This document shows positions 1 through 9,461 of a DNA stretch of 64,000 nt, piece after piece. The DNA comes from Lachnospiraceae bacterium (GTDB lineage Bacteria > Bacillota > Clostridia > Lachnospirales > Lachnospiraceae). The DNA lies in contig BLLW01000002.1 of NCBI GenBank assembly GCA_011959285.1, positions 1-64,000 of the forward strand. The letters are read 5' to 3'. Each line of letters begins with the position of its first letter. Positions within the stretch are counted from its first letter, which is position 1. The position numbers and the translations under genes were made by a program. The notes beneath the pieces were generated by a model. It searched no databases and was not told the DNA's origin. It saw only the letters and a list, made by a program, of their open reading frames with translations.

Positions 1-63
1 CCCACCCCCATACACCGCAGAAGCTTTATCAAAAATTTCCTGTAGGGTGGGAAAGGAGATACA

Positions 64-1707
64 ATGAGACTTTCATCTTATACAAATCAGATCAATCAGA
101 CGTTTGTTGAGAACATGAATTCAGAAAATACATCCACGCTGGAGCAGGGGCTTAAAAACGGCATGGATGCCGTTAGGGGCAGACTCCCGGGACAGTCTAT
201 TACCGGAGAAGTGCTGATGCGGGATGGAAGCGATATTCTGATTTCGCTTGGAGAGAATCAATTATTGCAGGCGAAACTTGAAGGAAGCATGTCAGCTCAG
301 CCGGGGCAGTTTTTGACATTTCAAATCAAAAATAATGCAAACAGCAAGATTGTCTTAAGCCCCTTATTTGAAAATTTAAGTCAGGATCCCAACGTGTCTA
401 AAGCGCTGCAGGCAGCGGGACTCCCTGAGACGAACCTAACAGCCGGAATGGTTAAAGCCATGATGCAGGAAGGGCTCCCCATCAATAAACAGTCTTTGTA
501 CCAAATGAACAGACTCATTAATGCAAATCCTCAGGTCAGCATGGAGACGCTGGTGCAGATGCAGAGGATGAATCTGCCCATCACCAAAGAAACCATTTTT
601 CAATTTGAGGCATACAAAAATTATCAGCATCAGTTAAGTGAGAGTCTTTCCGATATTGCAGATGCATTTACCCAGAGTTTTCAGGAACTGACGGGCAGCG
701 GTGAGCTCTCTCAAGGAATAAGCTTCTACAAAAATGTGTTGGGAATTTTGGCGGAAAGCACCGGAGAGGCGGCAGGAGGAGATGGAACAATCAATACCGC
801 AGAAGGCGAAGAACAGGTGATTCAAAATCCTGCCGGGCAGGGAGATGAGACGGCTGCCGTTTCAGATAAAAATACGCCGTCCCAAATCAAGACACAGCAG
901 CCTATCCTTCCGGAGAATGAATTAGAGGGTCTGGTGAGGGCATTAAAAAATGCAGATGCGCCGGACAAAATTGTAGGCGCAGTGGCACAAAACCGGATGA
1001 GCGGGCAGGCGCTTTTGCATGAAATTAACAAAATGCTTTCGGAGGATGCCATACCGGATAAAGAGAAATTTTTTGAGCTTTTAGAGAGCAGGGAATTTAA
1101 ACATGTGCTCAAAAATGAGATGAACAGGCAATGGCTGATGTTGCCAGAAGAAGTGGCAAATGAGCACAGTGTGGATAAGTTGTATGAGCGGCTAAACAGT
1201 CAGATGAATCGTTTGAATCAGATGCTGGCGCAGACTGCCAAAGCAGATACGCCGCTTGCAAAGGCGGTTGCCAATGTGACAAACAACATTGATTTCATGA
1301 ACCAGCTAAACCAGACCTTTACTTATGTCCAGATTCCTTTAAAAATGCAGGGTAAAGAGGCGAATGGTGAGCTGTTCGTTTATACCAACAAAAAGAGCCT
1401 TGCCAAGAAGGACGGGAGCGTAAGCGCCCTTCTCCATCTCGACATGGAGTATCTGGGAAGTCTGGATGTGTATGTGGCACTAAATGACCGGAAGGTCTCA
1501 ACTAAATTTTATTTAAAGGATGATGCAGCCCTTGACCTGATTGCCCAGAATATCGACCTTTTGAACAAAAGGCTGGAAGATCGGGGATATTCAGTGAATG
1601 CAGAATTTATTAATCGGGATGAAGACACCAATATGATGGATGAGATGTTGAAGCAGAACAAAAATATTTCTGTGCTGGCAGGCTATTCCTTTGACGCAAG
1701 AGCATAA
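64..1707 (+). CDS. FliK-like flagellar hook-length control family protein
   Basis: 547-residue protein. The last ~120 residues have the Flg_hook (FliK C-terminal) pattern of short beta strands, e.g. 'GELFVYTNKKSL' and 'LGSLDVYVALNDRK', followed by a long helix. The N-terminal two thirds is Gln/Asn-rich, helical and poorly conserved, as usual for this family. The start is backed by 'AAAGGAGA' 5 nt upstream. In Bacillus subtilis the equivalent pair ylqG-ylqH follows rnhB, and here an flhB-tail gene also follows within 16 bp, so rnhB probably lies just upstream of the window. Whether this copy controls hook length or is a paralogue with another role cannot be told from sequence. Confidence 0.75.
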   Translation: MRLSSYTNQINQTFVENMNSENTSTLEQGLKNGMDAVRGRLPGQSITGEVLMRDGSDILISLGENQLLQAKLEGSMSAQPGQFLTFQIKNNANSKIVLSPLFENLSQDPNVSKALQAAGLPETNLTAGMVKAMMQEGLPINKQSLYQMNRLINANPQVSMETLVQMQRMNLPITKETIFQFEAYKNYQHQLSESLSDIADAFTQSFQELTGSGELSQGISFYKNVLGILAESTGEAAGGDGTINTAEGEEQVIQNPAGQGDETAAVSDKNTPSQIKTQQPILPENELEGLVRALKNADAPDKIVGAVAQNRMSGQALLHEINKMLSEDAIPDKEKFFELLESREFKHVLKNEMNRQWLMLPEEVANEHSVDKLYERLNSQMNRLNQMLAQTAKADTPLAKAVANVTNNIDFMNQLNQTFTYVQIPLKMQGKEANGELFVYTNKKSLAKKDGSVSALLHLDMEYLGSLDVYVALNDRKVSTKFYLKDDAALDLIAQNIDLLNKRLEDRGYSVNAEFINRDEDTNMMDEMLKQNKNISVLAGYSFDARA

Positions 1708-1722
1708 GGCAGGTAGGATTTT

Positions 1723-2013
1723 ATGAAAGAAGAGAAGCAAAAAATAAAGCAGGCAATTGCCCTTTCTTATGATCCCGAAGACAATGCGCCCAGAGTTATT
1801 GCAAGCGGAAAGGGCGTGCTGGCGGAACGTATCATAGAAAAAGCGCAGGAAGCGGCAGTGCCGGTGCATCGGGACGACAAGCTGGCGGATACGCTTTCCC
1901 GGCTGGAGATTGGAGAGATGATTCCGCCGGAACTTTACGAAGTGGTTGCAGAGATTTTAGTATTCGTGGATGCCATGGATAAGATTAAGGCAAAGATTGA
2001 TAAAGCAAAATAA
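1723..2013 (+). CDS. FlhB C-terminal domain-like protein (FlhX/YlqH type)
   Basis: 96-residue protein made only of the cytoplasmic C-terminal domain of FlhB, the flagellar type III export switch protein. 'AIALSYDPEDNAPRVIASG' and 'HRDDKLADTLSRLEIGEMIP' follow the FlhB tail pattern. The self-cleaving NPTH motif of full FlhB is replaced by 'YDPED', and the membrane part is absent. Stand-alone tails of this kind (YlqH/FlhX) can partly replace the FlhB tail in some bacteria. It sits 15 bp after the FliK-like gene, the natural functional partner, since FliK signals to the FlhB tail. Likely one operon. Confidence 0.8.
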   Translation: MKEEKQKIKQAIALSYDPEDNAPRVIASGKGVLAERIIEKAQEAAVPVHRDDKLADTLSRLEIGEMIPPELYEVVAEILVFVDAMDKIKAKIDKAK

Positions 2014-2031
2014 GCGTTGCAGGAGTAATCA

Positions 2032-2409
2032 TTGAACAAAAGAAAAACGGGACAGCAATACGAGGATAAAGCGGCAGCTTATCTTGAACAATGCGGATTT
2101 ACCATCCTTGAGAGGAATTTCAGATGCAGGCAGGGGGAGGTGGATATTATAGGGCTGCATGAAAGCTGCCTGGTCTTTGTGGAAGTCAAGTACAGGAAAA
2201 ATGCAGCCGCTGGAACGCCGGAGGAGGCGGTGGGGCTTATAAAGCAGCAGAAAATATGCCAGGTTTCTGATTATTACAGATTGGTGCATCCTAAGAGGCA
2301 AGAAAGACAGATCCGATACGATGTGATCGCCTTTTGTGGGGAGCAGATCACATGGTATCGGAACGCGTTTCCCTATTTAAGGAAAGGCGGTACGGGCGTT
2401 TTCTGGTGA
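2032..2409 (+). CDS. UPF0102 (YraN) family endonuclease-like protein
   Basis: 125-residue member of the YraN/UPF0102 family, which has a Holliday-junction-resolvase-like PD-(D/E)XK nuclease fold. Visible: 'GQQYEDKAAAYLE' at the N-terminus, 'CRQGEVDIIG' carrying the catalytic E and D, and 'LVFVEVKYR' with the ExK pair. The start is a TTG with AGGAG 6 nt upstream; no ATG lies nearby. It follows the FlhB-tail gene by 18 bp in the same operon, an arrangement common in Clostridia. The substrate is not established for the family. Confidence 0.85.
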   Translation: MNKRKTGQQYEDKAAAYLEQCGFTILERNFRCRQGEVDIIGLHESCLVFVEVKYRKNAAAGTPEEAVGLIKQQKICQVSDYYRLVHPKRQERQIRYDVIAFCGEQITWYRNAFPYLRKGGTGVFW

Positions 2410-2442
2410 TGTGGGTAAAGAAAGATGGGAGGTCTTAGGTCT

Positions 2443-3312
2443 ATGGATTTAATCAGAAAAAACACAGATGGACACATGCGTGTGAACGCACATATGTGTG
2501 TTCGGCAATATAAGCAGATGGAATATCTGACCTTTCCCCTGTTAGAAGAGGTGGGAATGGTCAGACATTTATTTTCTACCAGAATAGGAGGCGTAAGCAA
2601 GGGGATTTATGCATCTATGAATTTAAGTTATTCCAGAGGGGATGATAAGGAGGCGGTGGATGAGAACTTTAGGCGAATAGCGGAAGTCTTTGAAACCACG
2701 CCCCACAGGATTGTATGTTCCAGGCAGACCCATACAACCAATGTGCGTCTGGTCACGGAAAAGGACTGCGGAAAAGGCGTGGTCTATCCGGCGGATTACG
2801 ATGATGTGGACGGACTTGTAACCAATGTGCCGGGGATTGTGCTGTGCACTTCCTACGCAGACTGTGTCCCCCTTTATTTTGTAGATCTAAGGAATAGAGC
2901 CATCGGTCTTGGGCATTCCGGCTGGCGGGGAACGGTGGACCGCATGGGGGAAGCAGTGTTAAAGACCATGGCGGATGCATTCGGGACGGAACCATCGGAT
3001 GTGTTGGCGTCGATTGGTCCCTCTATCTGTAGGGACTGCTACGAAGTGGGGGAAGAGGTGGCAGAAAGATTTAGACAAGGTTTTCCGGGAGAATGGAAGG
3101 ACTTATTGTTTGAGGGAAAAGAATCCGGAAAGTATCAGCTCGATCTTTGGGAGGCAAATAGGCGTGTTCTGTTAGGAGCGGGGATATTGGAAAATCACCT
3201 TGCGGTGACGGATCTGTGCACTTGCTGTAACAGCCAGTATCTGTTTTCACATCGTGCCAGCCAGGGAAAACGGGGGAATCTAGGTGCATTTTTGGAATTA
3301 AGAAAGTCTTAA
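2443..3312 (+). CDS. pgeF: PgeF/YfiH family protein (laccase-domain, DUF152)
   Basis: About 289 residues, full length for the YfiH/PgeF family (peptidoglycan editing factor, also described as a multicopper-type purine nucleoside-processing enzyme). The metal-binding signature is complete: 'SRQTHTTNV', 'ADCVPLYF', 'GHSGWRGTV' and the C-terminal 'CTCCNSQYLFSHR'. The ATG at 2443 is preferred over an in-frame ATG at 2425, because GGGAGG at 2427-2432 is spaced 10 nt from 2443 while nothing convincing precedes 2425. It is the last gene of the fliK-like operon; an 84-bp gap separates it from the two-component system. Confidence 0.88.
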   Translation: MDLIRKNTDGHMRVNAHMCVRQYKQMEYLTFPLLEEVGMVRHLFSTRIGGVSKGIYASMNLSYSRGDDKEAVDENFRRIAEVFETTPHRIVCSRQTHTTNVRLVTEKDCGKGVVYPADYDDVDGLVTNVPGIVLCTSYADCVPLYFVDLRNRAIGLGHSGWRGTVDRMGEAVLKTMADAFGTEPSDVLASIGPSICRDCYEVGEEVAERFRQGFPGEWKDLLFEGKESGKYQLDLWEANRRVLLGAGILENHLAVTDLCTCCNSQYLFSHRASQGKRGNLGAFLELRKS

Positions 3313-3396
3313 CTTTTTTCCTAAGTAACACTTAAAGTTTCTATGTTTTACTGATTATGTCAGATCACAAGATAAATCCAGAAAGAGGAAAAGAAG

Positions 3397-4089
3397 ATGA
3401 CCAACATTTTAGTGTGCGATGATGACAAGGAGATTGTGGATGCCATTGAAATCTATTTGAATCAGGAGGGCTATCAGGTTCATAAAGCCTATGACGGAGA
3501 GCAGGCGATACGGATGCTCAAGGAATTGAATATCCAGCTTCTCATTATTGATATCATGATGCCTAAACTGGACGGTATCCGTGCAACCTTAAAGATCAGG
3601 GAGTACAGCAGTATACCTATCATATTTCTGTCTGCAAAGTCAGAGGATGTGGATAAGATCTTAGGGCTGAACGTGGGAGCAGACGATTATGTGACCAAGC
3701 CTTTTAATCCATTGGAATTGGTGGCAAGAGTCAAGTCAAATTTGCGCAGGTACACTCAGCTTGGGAATTTAAATGTGGAGAACAATGCATTGTTCCAGGC
3801 AGGCGGACTTAGCATCAACGATGACACCAAGGAAGTGACGGTGGACGGGGAGAGCGTCAAACTGACGCCGATTGAGTATAACATTCTTCTTCTTTTGGTC
3901 AAGAATCAGGGAAAGGTATTTTCTATTGATCAGATTTATGAAAACATCTGGAATGAGGAGGCAATCGGGGCGGACAACACCGTTGCAGTCCATATCAGGC
4001 ACATCAGGGAAAAAATTGAGATCAATCCAAAGGAACCCAGATATTTGAAAGTGGTGTGGGGGGTTGGATATAAGATCGAAAAACAGTAG
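3397..4089 (+). CDS. OmpR-family response regulator
   Basis: 230 residues. The receiver domain (about 1-115) has the acidic pocket D8-D10, phospho-acceptor D52 in 'IIDIMMPKLDG' and the conserved 'TKPFNP' lysine. The C-terminal winged helix (about 135-230) has the 'LTPIEYNILLLLVKNQGKVF' core and ends 'VWGVGYKIEK'. It is followed 9 bp later by its cognate histidine kinase. The targets are unknown; the pair is of the VanRS/PhoP-like type common in Lachnospiraceae. Confidence 0.93.
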   Translation: MTNILVCDDDKEIVDAIEIYLNQEGYQVHKAYDGEQAIRMLKELNIQLLIIDIMMPKLDGIRATLKIREYSSIPIIFLSAKSEDVDKILGLNVGADDYVTKPFNPLELVARVKSNLRRYTQLGNLNVENNALFQAGGLSINDDTKEVTVDGESVKLTPIEYNILLLLVKNQGKVFSIDQIYENIWNEEAIGADNTVAVHIRHIREKIEINPKEPRYLKVVWGVGYKIEKQ

Positions 4090-4098
4090 AGGTATGAC

Positions 4099-6684
4099 AT
4101 GGAAAATCAGAGTAATCAACCAAAAGCACCAGAAAAGGGGAAAAGGCGAAGAAGCGGCGGCATCAAGTTCCTTCATCTATTGCAGCATCTTTTGTTCGTG
4201 ACGGCAGTCCTTCTTGTGATGGTGGTTCTTAACAGATCCTATGTGGTAGTGGATACTTTAAAGGGCGCGCAGGTATTTAAACTGGCGGGAGCGACAGAAG
4301 ATGAGGCTTTTGAAGATTCAAGGGTATTCAATACACTTTTGGGAAACAGCGTATCGGATCTAATCTGCTATGGAACGATAAGAGGACAGCTGGAAACAGA
4401 TGCAGCCTTTGATCCAGGGAAAAAGGTGGATGTGACCGCCTTTGCAGACAGGTATAACGGCTTGGCATCAGAATATATTACGGCGCAATATTACTTGGAG
4501 GACCTGATCAAGTGGGCGCAGGCTGGGTTCAACTATGAAAGAGTTTATATGAGCGGCGAGGAGGCGGACCGTTTTTTAAGCAGGAAAAGGACGGTGACCA
4601 AGGTAAACTTAGAGGATTACAGTGGCGGTACGGTGAGTTATTTAAATACGGATCTTTCCAGTTCCGTTACGGTGGAAGATGTGTCGGGCAATCTTTTGGA
4701 GGCAGGGACCACGGACAGGGATCCTGCTGACGCAAATGTGCTGAATAACCGATACCGCACGGCGGAAGGAAAGAACATTGAAGACTACGTATCCACTTGG
4801 GAAGAATATTATGCACTCTGCGGCAATGTGAAAAAGGCGGCAGAAGATTTAAACACCAATTATAATGAATATATTAAGTATAAAGAATATTATGATGCAG
4901 GAAATTCCAATGTGGTCTATGTGATCAGCAGAACCATTGGAAACAAGACGCAGATTTTTAGTAATATGGAGAACAGCTCTGCCAAGTTTTCCGAACTGAA
5001 AAAGGAGCTGCTTGGTCAGTGCGACAGATATATTTATTATGATCCTTATAACATGCAGTATGATACCAATACACTGATAGAGGAAGCTACGCTGCGCTAT
5101 ATTCTGAATGGATATGATTATTCTTATCCTGAGAACACTCAGATTTTAATCGGAGTCAGGTCAGAATATGGAGTGGAGGACTGCTTCTATCAGGCAAAGG
5201 CAGGTTTTGGAAGTTTTGTTCCTTACATGTGGCAGTATCTGCTCTGTGCATTGGTTCTGGGCATCCTCTATCTATTCCTGTTAGTGTTCCTTACCGCCAA
5301 GGAGGGGACTGTTTACAGGAAGGATACCGGTGAAAGGCGGCAAAGGCTTCATTCCGAAGACCACATTCCTACAGAAGTCATGCTGCTTGCAGGTATTGCC
5401 AGTACCATGCTTATGGTTTACGCAGGTAAAAGAGCGCTGGACTGGTGGGTGTGGTATCAAGCACAAGACAGTATCAAAGTGATACTTGCAGGAATCTATG
5501 CGCTGCTTGTAAGTGTTTTGTTTTCTTTCTTTTACTACAGTCTTGTAAGGAGAATCAAGGCGCGGAGGTTGTGGAAAGACAGTCTTTTGTGCAGAGTGGG
5601 ACAACTGATCAAAAGGTGGACCGCATATGCTTATGACTGCTCTGCGATTCTTCTAAGGGTATGGGTTCCGTATACGCTTTTGATTCTGCTGAATCTGGGC
5701 GGCGGGGTGAGTATGGGCTATATGTTTTATGATGGTTCCTTGGGTGTTAAAGCAGTTCTATTTGGATGCGCAGTATTGCTATTGGCGGACGGGGCGGCAG
5801 GATATGTGCTATACCGCTCGGCGCTTGCACGGCAGTTGATCTTAGAGGGAATCGAACTGATTAGGAATGGAAATCTGACACATAAGGTGGAAGAAGAAGG
5901 GATGCATGGGGATAATCTTTTACTTGCACGTGCGGTGAACAGCATCGGCGAGAGCGTGCGGACGGCGGTGGAAACCAGCATGAAGGATGAACGCTTAAAG
6001 GCGGATTTGATCACCAATGTGTCCCATGATATCAAGACGCCGCTGACCTCCATCATCAATTATGTGGATTTGATCAAGAGGGAAAATGTGAAAGAGCCTA
6101 AAATCAGGGAATATATTGAGGTCCTTGATACAAAATCTCAGAGACTTAAGCAGCTCACCGATGATTTGGTAGAGGCTTCCAAGATTTCTTCAGGAAATAT
6201 CGTACTTCAATGGGAAAAGATTAATCTCATCGAGCTTTTGAATCAGACTATCGGAGAATTTTCGGAGAAATTTGAAGAAAAGGCATTATATCCGGTGTTG
6301 AATGCTCCGAAAGGAAGCGTGTATATCGAGGCGGACAGCAGAAGAATCTGGCGGGTGATAGAAAATCTGTTCAACAACATTTATAAATATGCGCTGCCGG
6401 GAACGAGAGTCTACATCGATCTTGAACAGATACGGCAGGAAGGGCATACAGCGCAGGTGCAGCTTTCCGTCAAAAATATATCCGCCCAGCCTTTAAAGGT
6501 AAATCCAGAGGAGCTGACGGAACGGTTTATCAGAGGCGATGAATCAAGGACTACGGAAGGAAGCGGCTTAGGATTATCCATCGCGAAAAATTTGACACAG
6601 GCGATGAAGGGGAAATTTGAGATTGTCATGGATGGCGATCTGTTCAAGGTAAACCTGACCTTCTCGCTTTTGGAGGATGGATAA
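4099..6684 (+). CDS. Large membrane sensor histidine kinase
   Basis: 861 residues. One membrane segment (~28-45) is followed by a ~330-residue predicted extracytoplasmic region, then several hydrophobic segments (~375-600), a HAMP-like linker, HisKA with the phospho-accepting His643 in 'VSHDIKTPLTSI', and HATPase_c with the N-box 'NLFNNIYKYA' and G2 'GSGLGLSIAK'. It is roughly twice the size of a typical kinase because of the large sensor region and multi-pass membrane block. It follows the response regulator by 9 bp and is transcribed with it. The signal cannot be inferred from context. Confidence 0.9.
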   Translation: MENQSNQPKAPEKGKRRRSGGIKFLHLLQHLLFVTAVLLVMVVLNRSYVVVDTLKGAQVFKLAGATEDEAFEDSRVFNTLLGNSVSDLICYGTIRGQLETDAAFDPGKKVDVTAFADRYNGLASEYITAQYYLEDLIKWAQAGFNYERVYMSGEEADRFLSRKRTVTKVNLEDYSGGTVSYLNTDLSSSVTVEDVSGNLLEAGTTDRDPADANVLNNRYRTAEGKNIEDYVSTWEEYYALCGNVKKAAEDLNTNYNEYIKYKEYYDAGNSNVVYVISRTIGNKTQIFSNMENSSAKFSELKKELLGQCDRYIYYDPYNMQYDTNTLIEEATLRYILNGYDYSYPENTQILIGVRSEYGVEDCFYQAKAGFGSFVPYMWQYLLCALVLGILYLFLLVFLTAKEGTVYRKDTGERRQRLHSEDHIPTEVMLLAGIASTMLMVYAGKRALDWWVWYQAQDSIKVILAGIYALLVSVLFSFFYYSLVRRIKARRLWKDSLLCRVGQLIKRWTAYAYDCSAILLRVWVPYTLLILLNLGGGVSMGYMFYDGSLGVKAVLFGCAVLLLADGAAGYVLYRSALARQLILEGIELIRNGNLTHKVEEEGMHGDNLLLARAVNSIGESVRTAVETSMKDERLKADLITNVSHDIKTPLTSIINYVDLIKRENVKEPKIREYIEVLDTKSQRLKQLTDDLVEASKISSGNIVLQWEKINLIELLNQTIGEFSEKFEEKALYPVLNAPKGSVYIEADSRRIWRVIENLFNNIYKYALPGTRVYIDLEQIRQEGHTAQVQLSVKNISAQPLKVNPEELTERFIRGDESRTTEGSGLGLSIAKNLTQAMKGKFEIVMDGDLFKVNLTFSLLEDG

Positions 6685-6708
6685 AATATATTAAGATAAG
6701 GTGATAAA

Positions 6709-6749
6709 ACGGAGCAGGATATCGGCTGTGATGCCAGATCCTGCTCCGT
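6709..6749. terminator. Bidirectional hairpin terminator between convergent genes
   Basis: Perfect 12-bp stem: 'ACGGAGCAGGAT' at 6709-6720 pairs with 'ATCCTGCTCCGT' at 6738-6749 around a 17-nt loop. It lies in the 74-bp gap between the histidine kinase (plus) and prs (minus). T-rich flanks are short on both sides, so it could serve both genes. Confidence 0.75.
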
Positions 6750-6758
6750 CATTTTAGA

Positions 6759-7955
6759 TTATTCATTTAAAGAATAAGCAATTTCACGATTATTGTAACT
6801 TGCCAGAAACTCACGAATTTTTTCAGTAGGCGTATAAACGTTTGCCATGGAGGAATCGTGGTTCATGAAGTCAATGATAGAGGCCATAAATTTACTCATA
6901 TCCGCTTCCAGATAATAGGGGCGGGACTTAAGATCGGGAATCTGGTAGGTGAGATTCGTGGTCACGATCTTATCAAAATAACATTTCTCATAGGCTTCGT
7001 CGAAACGGGCGAGCCCGTCTGTAAAGAGTCCGAAGGTACAGCATATGTAAACACGTTTGGCATTCATTGCTTTTAATTGTCTGGCGGTGTCAATCATGCT
7101 TCCGCCGGAGGAAATCATATCGTCAATGATGATGACGTCCTTTCCATCGATATTATCTCCCAGAAATTCATGGGCAACGATGGGGTTCTTGCCGTTTATG
7201 ATGGTGGAATAGTCCCGGCGTTTATAAAACATGCCGGTATCTACACCGAGGACATTGGCGAAATAGACTGCACGGTCTAAGGCGCCTTCATCAGGGCTTA
7301 TTACGATGAGATGTTCTTTATCAATAAGGAGACTGTCGTCAGCAGCAAGAAGTGCCCGGATGAACTGGTAAGGGGGCGTGAAATTGTCAAAGCCTCTTAA
7401 GGGTTCTGCATTCTGTACTCTGGGATCATGGGCATCAAAGGTGATAAAATTATTTACCCCCATATTGCTCAGCTCCTCGATGGCATAGGCACAGTCAAGG
7501 GACTCGCGTCCGGAGCGTTTATGCTGGCGGCCTTCATAAAGGAAAGGCATGATGACGTTAATACGGTGGGCTTTTCCGTTGACCGCGGAAATAATCCTTT
7601 TTAGATCCTGATAATGGTCATCAGGGGATTTGTAGTTGGTGTAGCCGTTCATTCTGTATGAGATGCTGTGATTGCAGACATCTACAAGAATGAATAAGTC
7701 TTTGCCCCGTATAGATTCATATAGGACGGCTTTTCCTTCTCCGGAGCCGAAGCGGTAACAGGAGGCGTCCAGAATGTAATTGTCGGAGACGTACCCTTCA
7801 AAAGCGGGATCATTTTTGGCTATATTTTTTACATCTCTTCTGAAATTCACAAGATGATTGTTGACTTTATTTCCCAGCATGGCGGCGGAATCCATGACCA
7901 CCAGCTTTAATGGCGCAACCGGAATGGCTGCTTCTAATTCATGTAGATTAGGCAT
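6759..7955 (-). CDS. prs: Ribose-phosphate pyrophosphokinase (PRPP synthetase), long form
   Basis: Makes PRPP from ribose 5-phosphate and ATP for nucleotide, His and Trp synthesis. Visible: ribose-5-P/ATP region 'MPFLYEGRQHKRSGRES', 'TFDAHDPR', flexible-loop 'YKRRDYS', and the PRPP-binding loop 'VIIIDDMISSGGSM'. At 398 residues it is about 80 longer than the usual ~315, mostly through an N-terminal extension and insertions, a form seen in several Clostridia. GGAGGT lies 6 nt before the ATG. It is a single gene read from its own strong promoter at 7996-8024. Confidence 0.93.
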   Translation of the reverse strand: MPNLHELEAAIPVAPLKLVVMDSAAMLGNKVNNHLVNFRRDVKNIAKNDPAFEGYVSDNYILDASCYRFGSGEGKAVLYESIRGKDLFILVDVCNHSISYRMNGYTNYKSPDDHYQDLKRIISAVNGKAHRINVIMPFLYEGRQHKRSGRESLDCAYAIEELSNMGVNNFITFDAHDPRVQNAEPLRGFDNFTPPYQFIRALLAADDSLLIDKEHLIVISPDEGALDRAVYFANVLGVDTGMFYKRRDYSTIINGKNPIVAHEFLGDNIDGKDVIIIDDMISSGGSMIDTARQLKAMNAKRVYICCTFGLFTDGLARFDEAYEKCYFDKIVTTNLTYQIPDLKSRPYYLEADMSKFMASIIDFMNHDSSMANVYTPTEKIREFLASYNNREIAYSLNE

Positions 7956-7995
7956 AATGACCTCCAGAATGTAAATAGATTCTATATCACTTTAT

Positions 7996-8024
7996 TTTAT
8001 ATCATTATGGTAGTGACACGTCAA
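7996..8024 (-). promoter_or_regulatory. Sigma-A promoter of prs
   Basis: On the minus strand, TTGACG (8024-8019), a 17-nt spacer, then TATAAA (8001-7996). This is close to consensus and 41 nt from the prs start codon. Confidence 0.8.
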
Positions 8025-8041
8025 GAAAATTCTAGTAAAAT
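8013..8041 (+). promoter_or_regulatory. Probable sigma-A promoter of the DUF512-der-plsY-gpsA run
   Basis: GTGACA (8013-8018), 17-nt spacer, TAAAAT (8036-8041), 37 nt before the DUF512 start. It overlaps the -35 region of the divergent prs promoter, so the two may compete for polymerase. Confidence 0.6.
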
Positions 8042-8077
8042 AGAAAGAAGTAAAAGAAGGTATCAAGCAGGTAATTT

Positions 8078-9460
8078 ATGAAAAATAAAGTGCAGAAAGG
8101 TCATGTGATCAAAGAGGTTCTTCCAGGCAGCATAGCCATGGAACTGGAAATCGAGCCGGGGGATCGGCTTTTATCCATTGACCAGAATGAAATAGAAGAT
8201 ATTTTTGATTATCAATATTACGTGGAAAATGAGTATATTGAAATTCTCATCGAAAAACCGGACAAAGAGCAGTGGCTTTTGGAGGTAGATAAGGAGGAAG
8301 ATGAGGATTTAGGGATCGTGTTCGAGAGCGGGCTTATGGATGATTACCGTTCCTGCCACAATAAGTGTATTTTCTGCTTCATAGACCAGATGCCCAAGGG
8401 AATGAGAGAAACCTTATATTTTAAGGATGACGATTCAAGACTTTCCTTTCTGCAGGGCAATTATGTGACGCTGACCAATATGTCAGATCATGATGTGGAT
8501 AGGATCATCCGATATCGTTTATCGCCCATCAATATTTCCTTTCAGACCATGAATCCGCAGCTTAGGTGTAAAATGCTGAATAATCGCTTTGCAGGGGAAG
8601 CGCTGAAAAAGGCGGACAGGTTTTATGAGGCGGGCATATCCATGAACGGGCAGATCGTTCTCTGTAAGGGAGTAAACGATGGGAGTGAACTGGAGTACAG
8701 TATTCGCAGGCTGATGGAATATATTCCGGTGTTGGAGAGCGTTTCAGTAGTGCCAGTGGGTTTGTCTAAGTTCAGGGAAGGGTTGTATCCGTTGGAACCG
8801 TTTACTAAGGCGGATGCGGAAAAGGTGCTGGATTTAATCCACGGGTTCCAGAAGGAAATCTATGCGCAGTACGGCATTCATTTCATCCATGCCAGCGATG
8901 AATGGTATCTTACAGCAGACAGGCAGATTCCGAAAGGGGATACTTATGATGGATATCTCCAGCTGGAAAACGGCGTTGGCATGCTGCGGCTATTGATGGA
9001 TGAATTTGAGGATGGACTTAGGATGCTGGAAGCAAAGCGGCATGAGGAAAGCTTCAAGGATGAAAGCTCCATAGAATTTTCGGAGGAGATTTCTATAGTT
9101 ACGGGACAGATTGCCTACCCTTATATTTTGAAAATGGCGGAGCGGATGATGGAGCTGTTTCCGGGGCTTACTATTCATGTATATCCAATTATCAATCACT
9201 TCTTCGGGGAACAGATTACGGTTACAGGACTTCTTACAGGACAGGATATGGTATCTCAGCTTAAGGGTCAGAAACTAGGGAACCGGCTCTTGCTGCCTCA
9301 TAATACGTTAAGGAGCGGAGATGAGGTCTTCCTGGACGATATGACGGTGGCAGAGATGAAAAATGCTTTACAAGTAAAAATAGATATTGTAAAATCAAGC
9401 GGATATGACTTTATTGATGCTGTTTTAGGCAAAACGGTGTGCGGAAAGGACATGAACTGA
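8078..9460 (+). CDS. DUF512 / PDZ radical-SAM-like iron-sulfur protein
   Basis: 460 residues. An N-terminal PDZ-like domain (~8-60, 'GDRLLSIDQNEIEDI') precedes a radical-SAM-like barrel with the CX3CX2C motif in 'SCHNKCIFCFIDQMPKG' (~residue 90), and a C-terminal DUF512 domain. The family is conserved in Firmicutes and cyanobacteria, usually next to der as here (1-bp gap to der), but its reaction is unknown. The der link suggests a role near ribosome assembly; that is inference from context only. Confidence 0.88.
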   Translation: MKNKVQKGHVIKEVLPGSIAMELEIEPGDRLLSIDQNEIEDIFDYQYYVENEYIEILIEKPDKEQWLLEVDKEEDEDLGIVFESGLMDDYRSCHNKCIFCFIDQMPKGMRETLYFKDDDSRLSFLQGNYVTLTNMSDHDVDRIIRYRLSPINISFQTMNPQLRCKMLNNRFAGEALKKADRFYEAGISMNGQIVLCKGVNDGSELEYSIRRLMEYIPVLESVSVVPVGLSKFREGLYPLEPFTKADAEKVLDLIHGFQKEIYAQYGIHFIHASDEWYLTADRQIPKGDTYDGYLQLENGVGMLRLLMDEFEDGLRMLEAKRHEESFKDESSIEFSEEISIVTGQIAYPYILKMAERMMELFPGLTIHVYPIINHFFGEQITVTGLLTGQDMVSQLKGQKLGNRLLLPHNTLRSGDEVFLDDMTVAEMKNALQVKIDIVKSSGYDFIDAVLGKTVCGKDMN

Positions 9461-9461
9461 C

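Noticed and set aside
1..50. CCACCC/GGGTGG pairing at the window edge as a terminator
   Set aside because: Six base pairs with a ~38-nt loop and no T-run.
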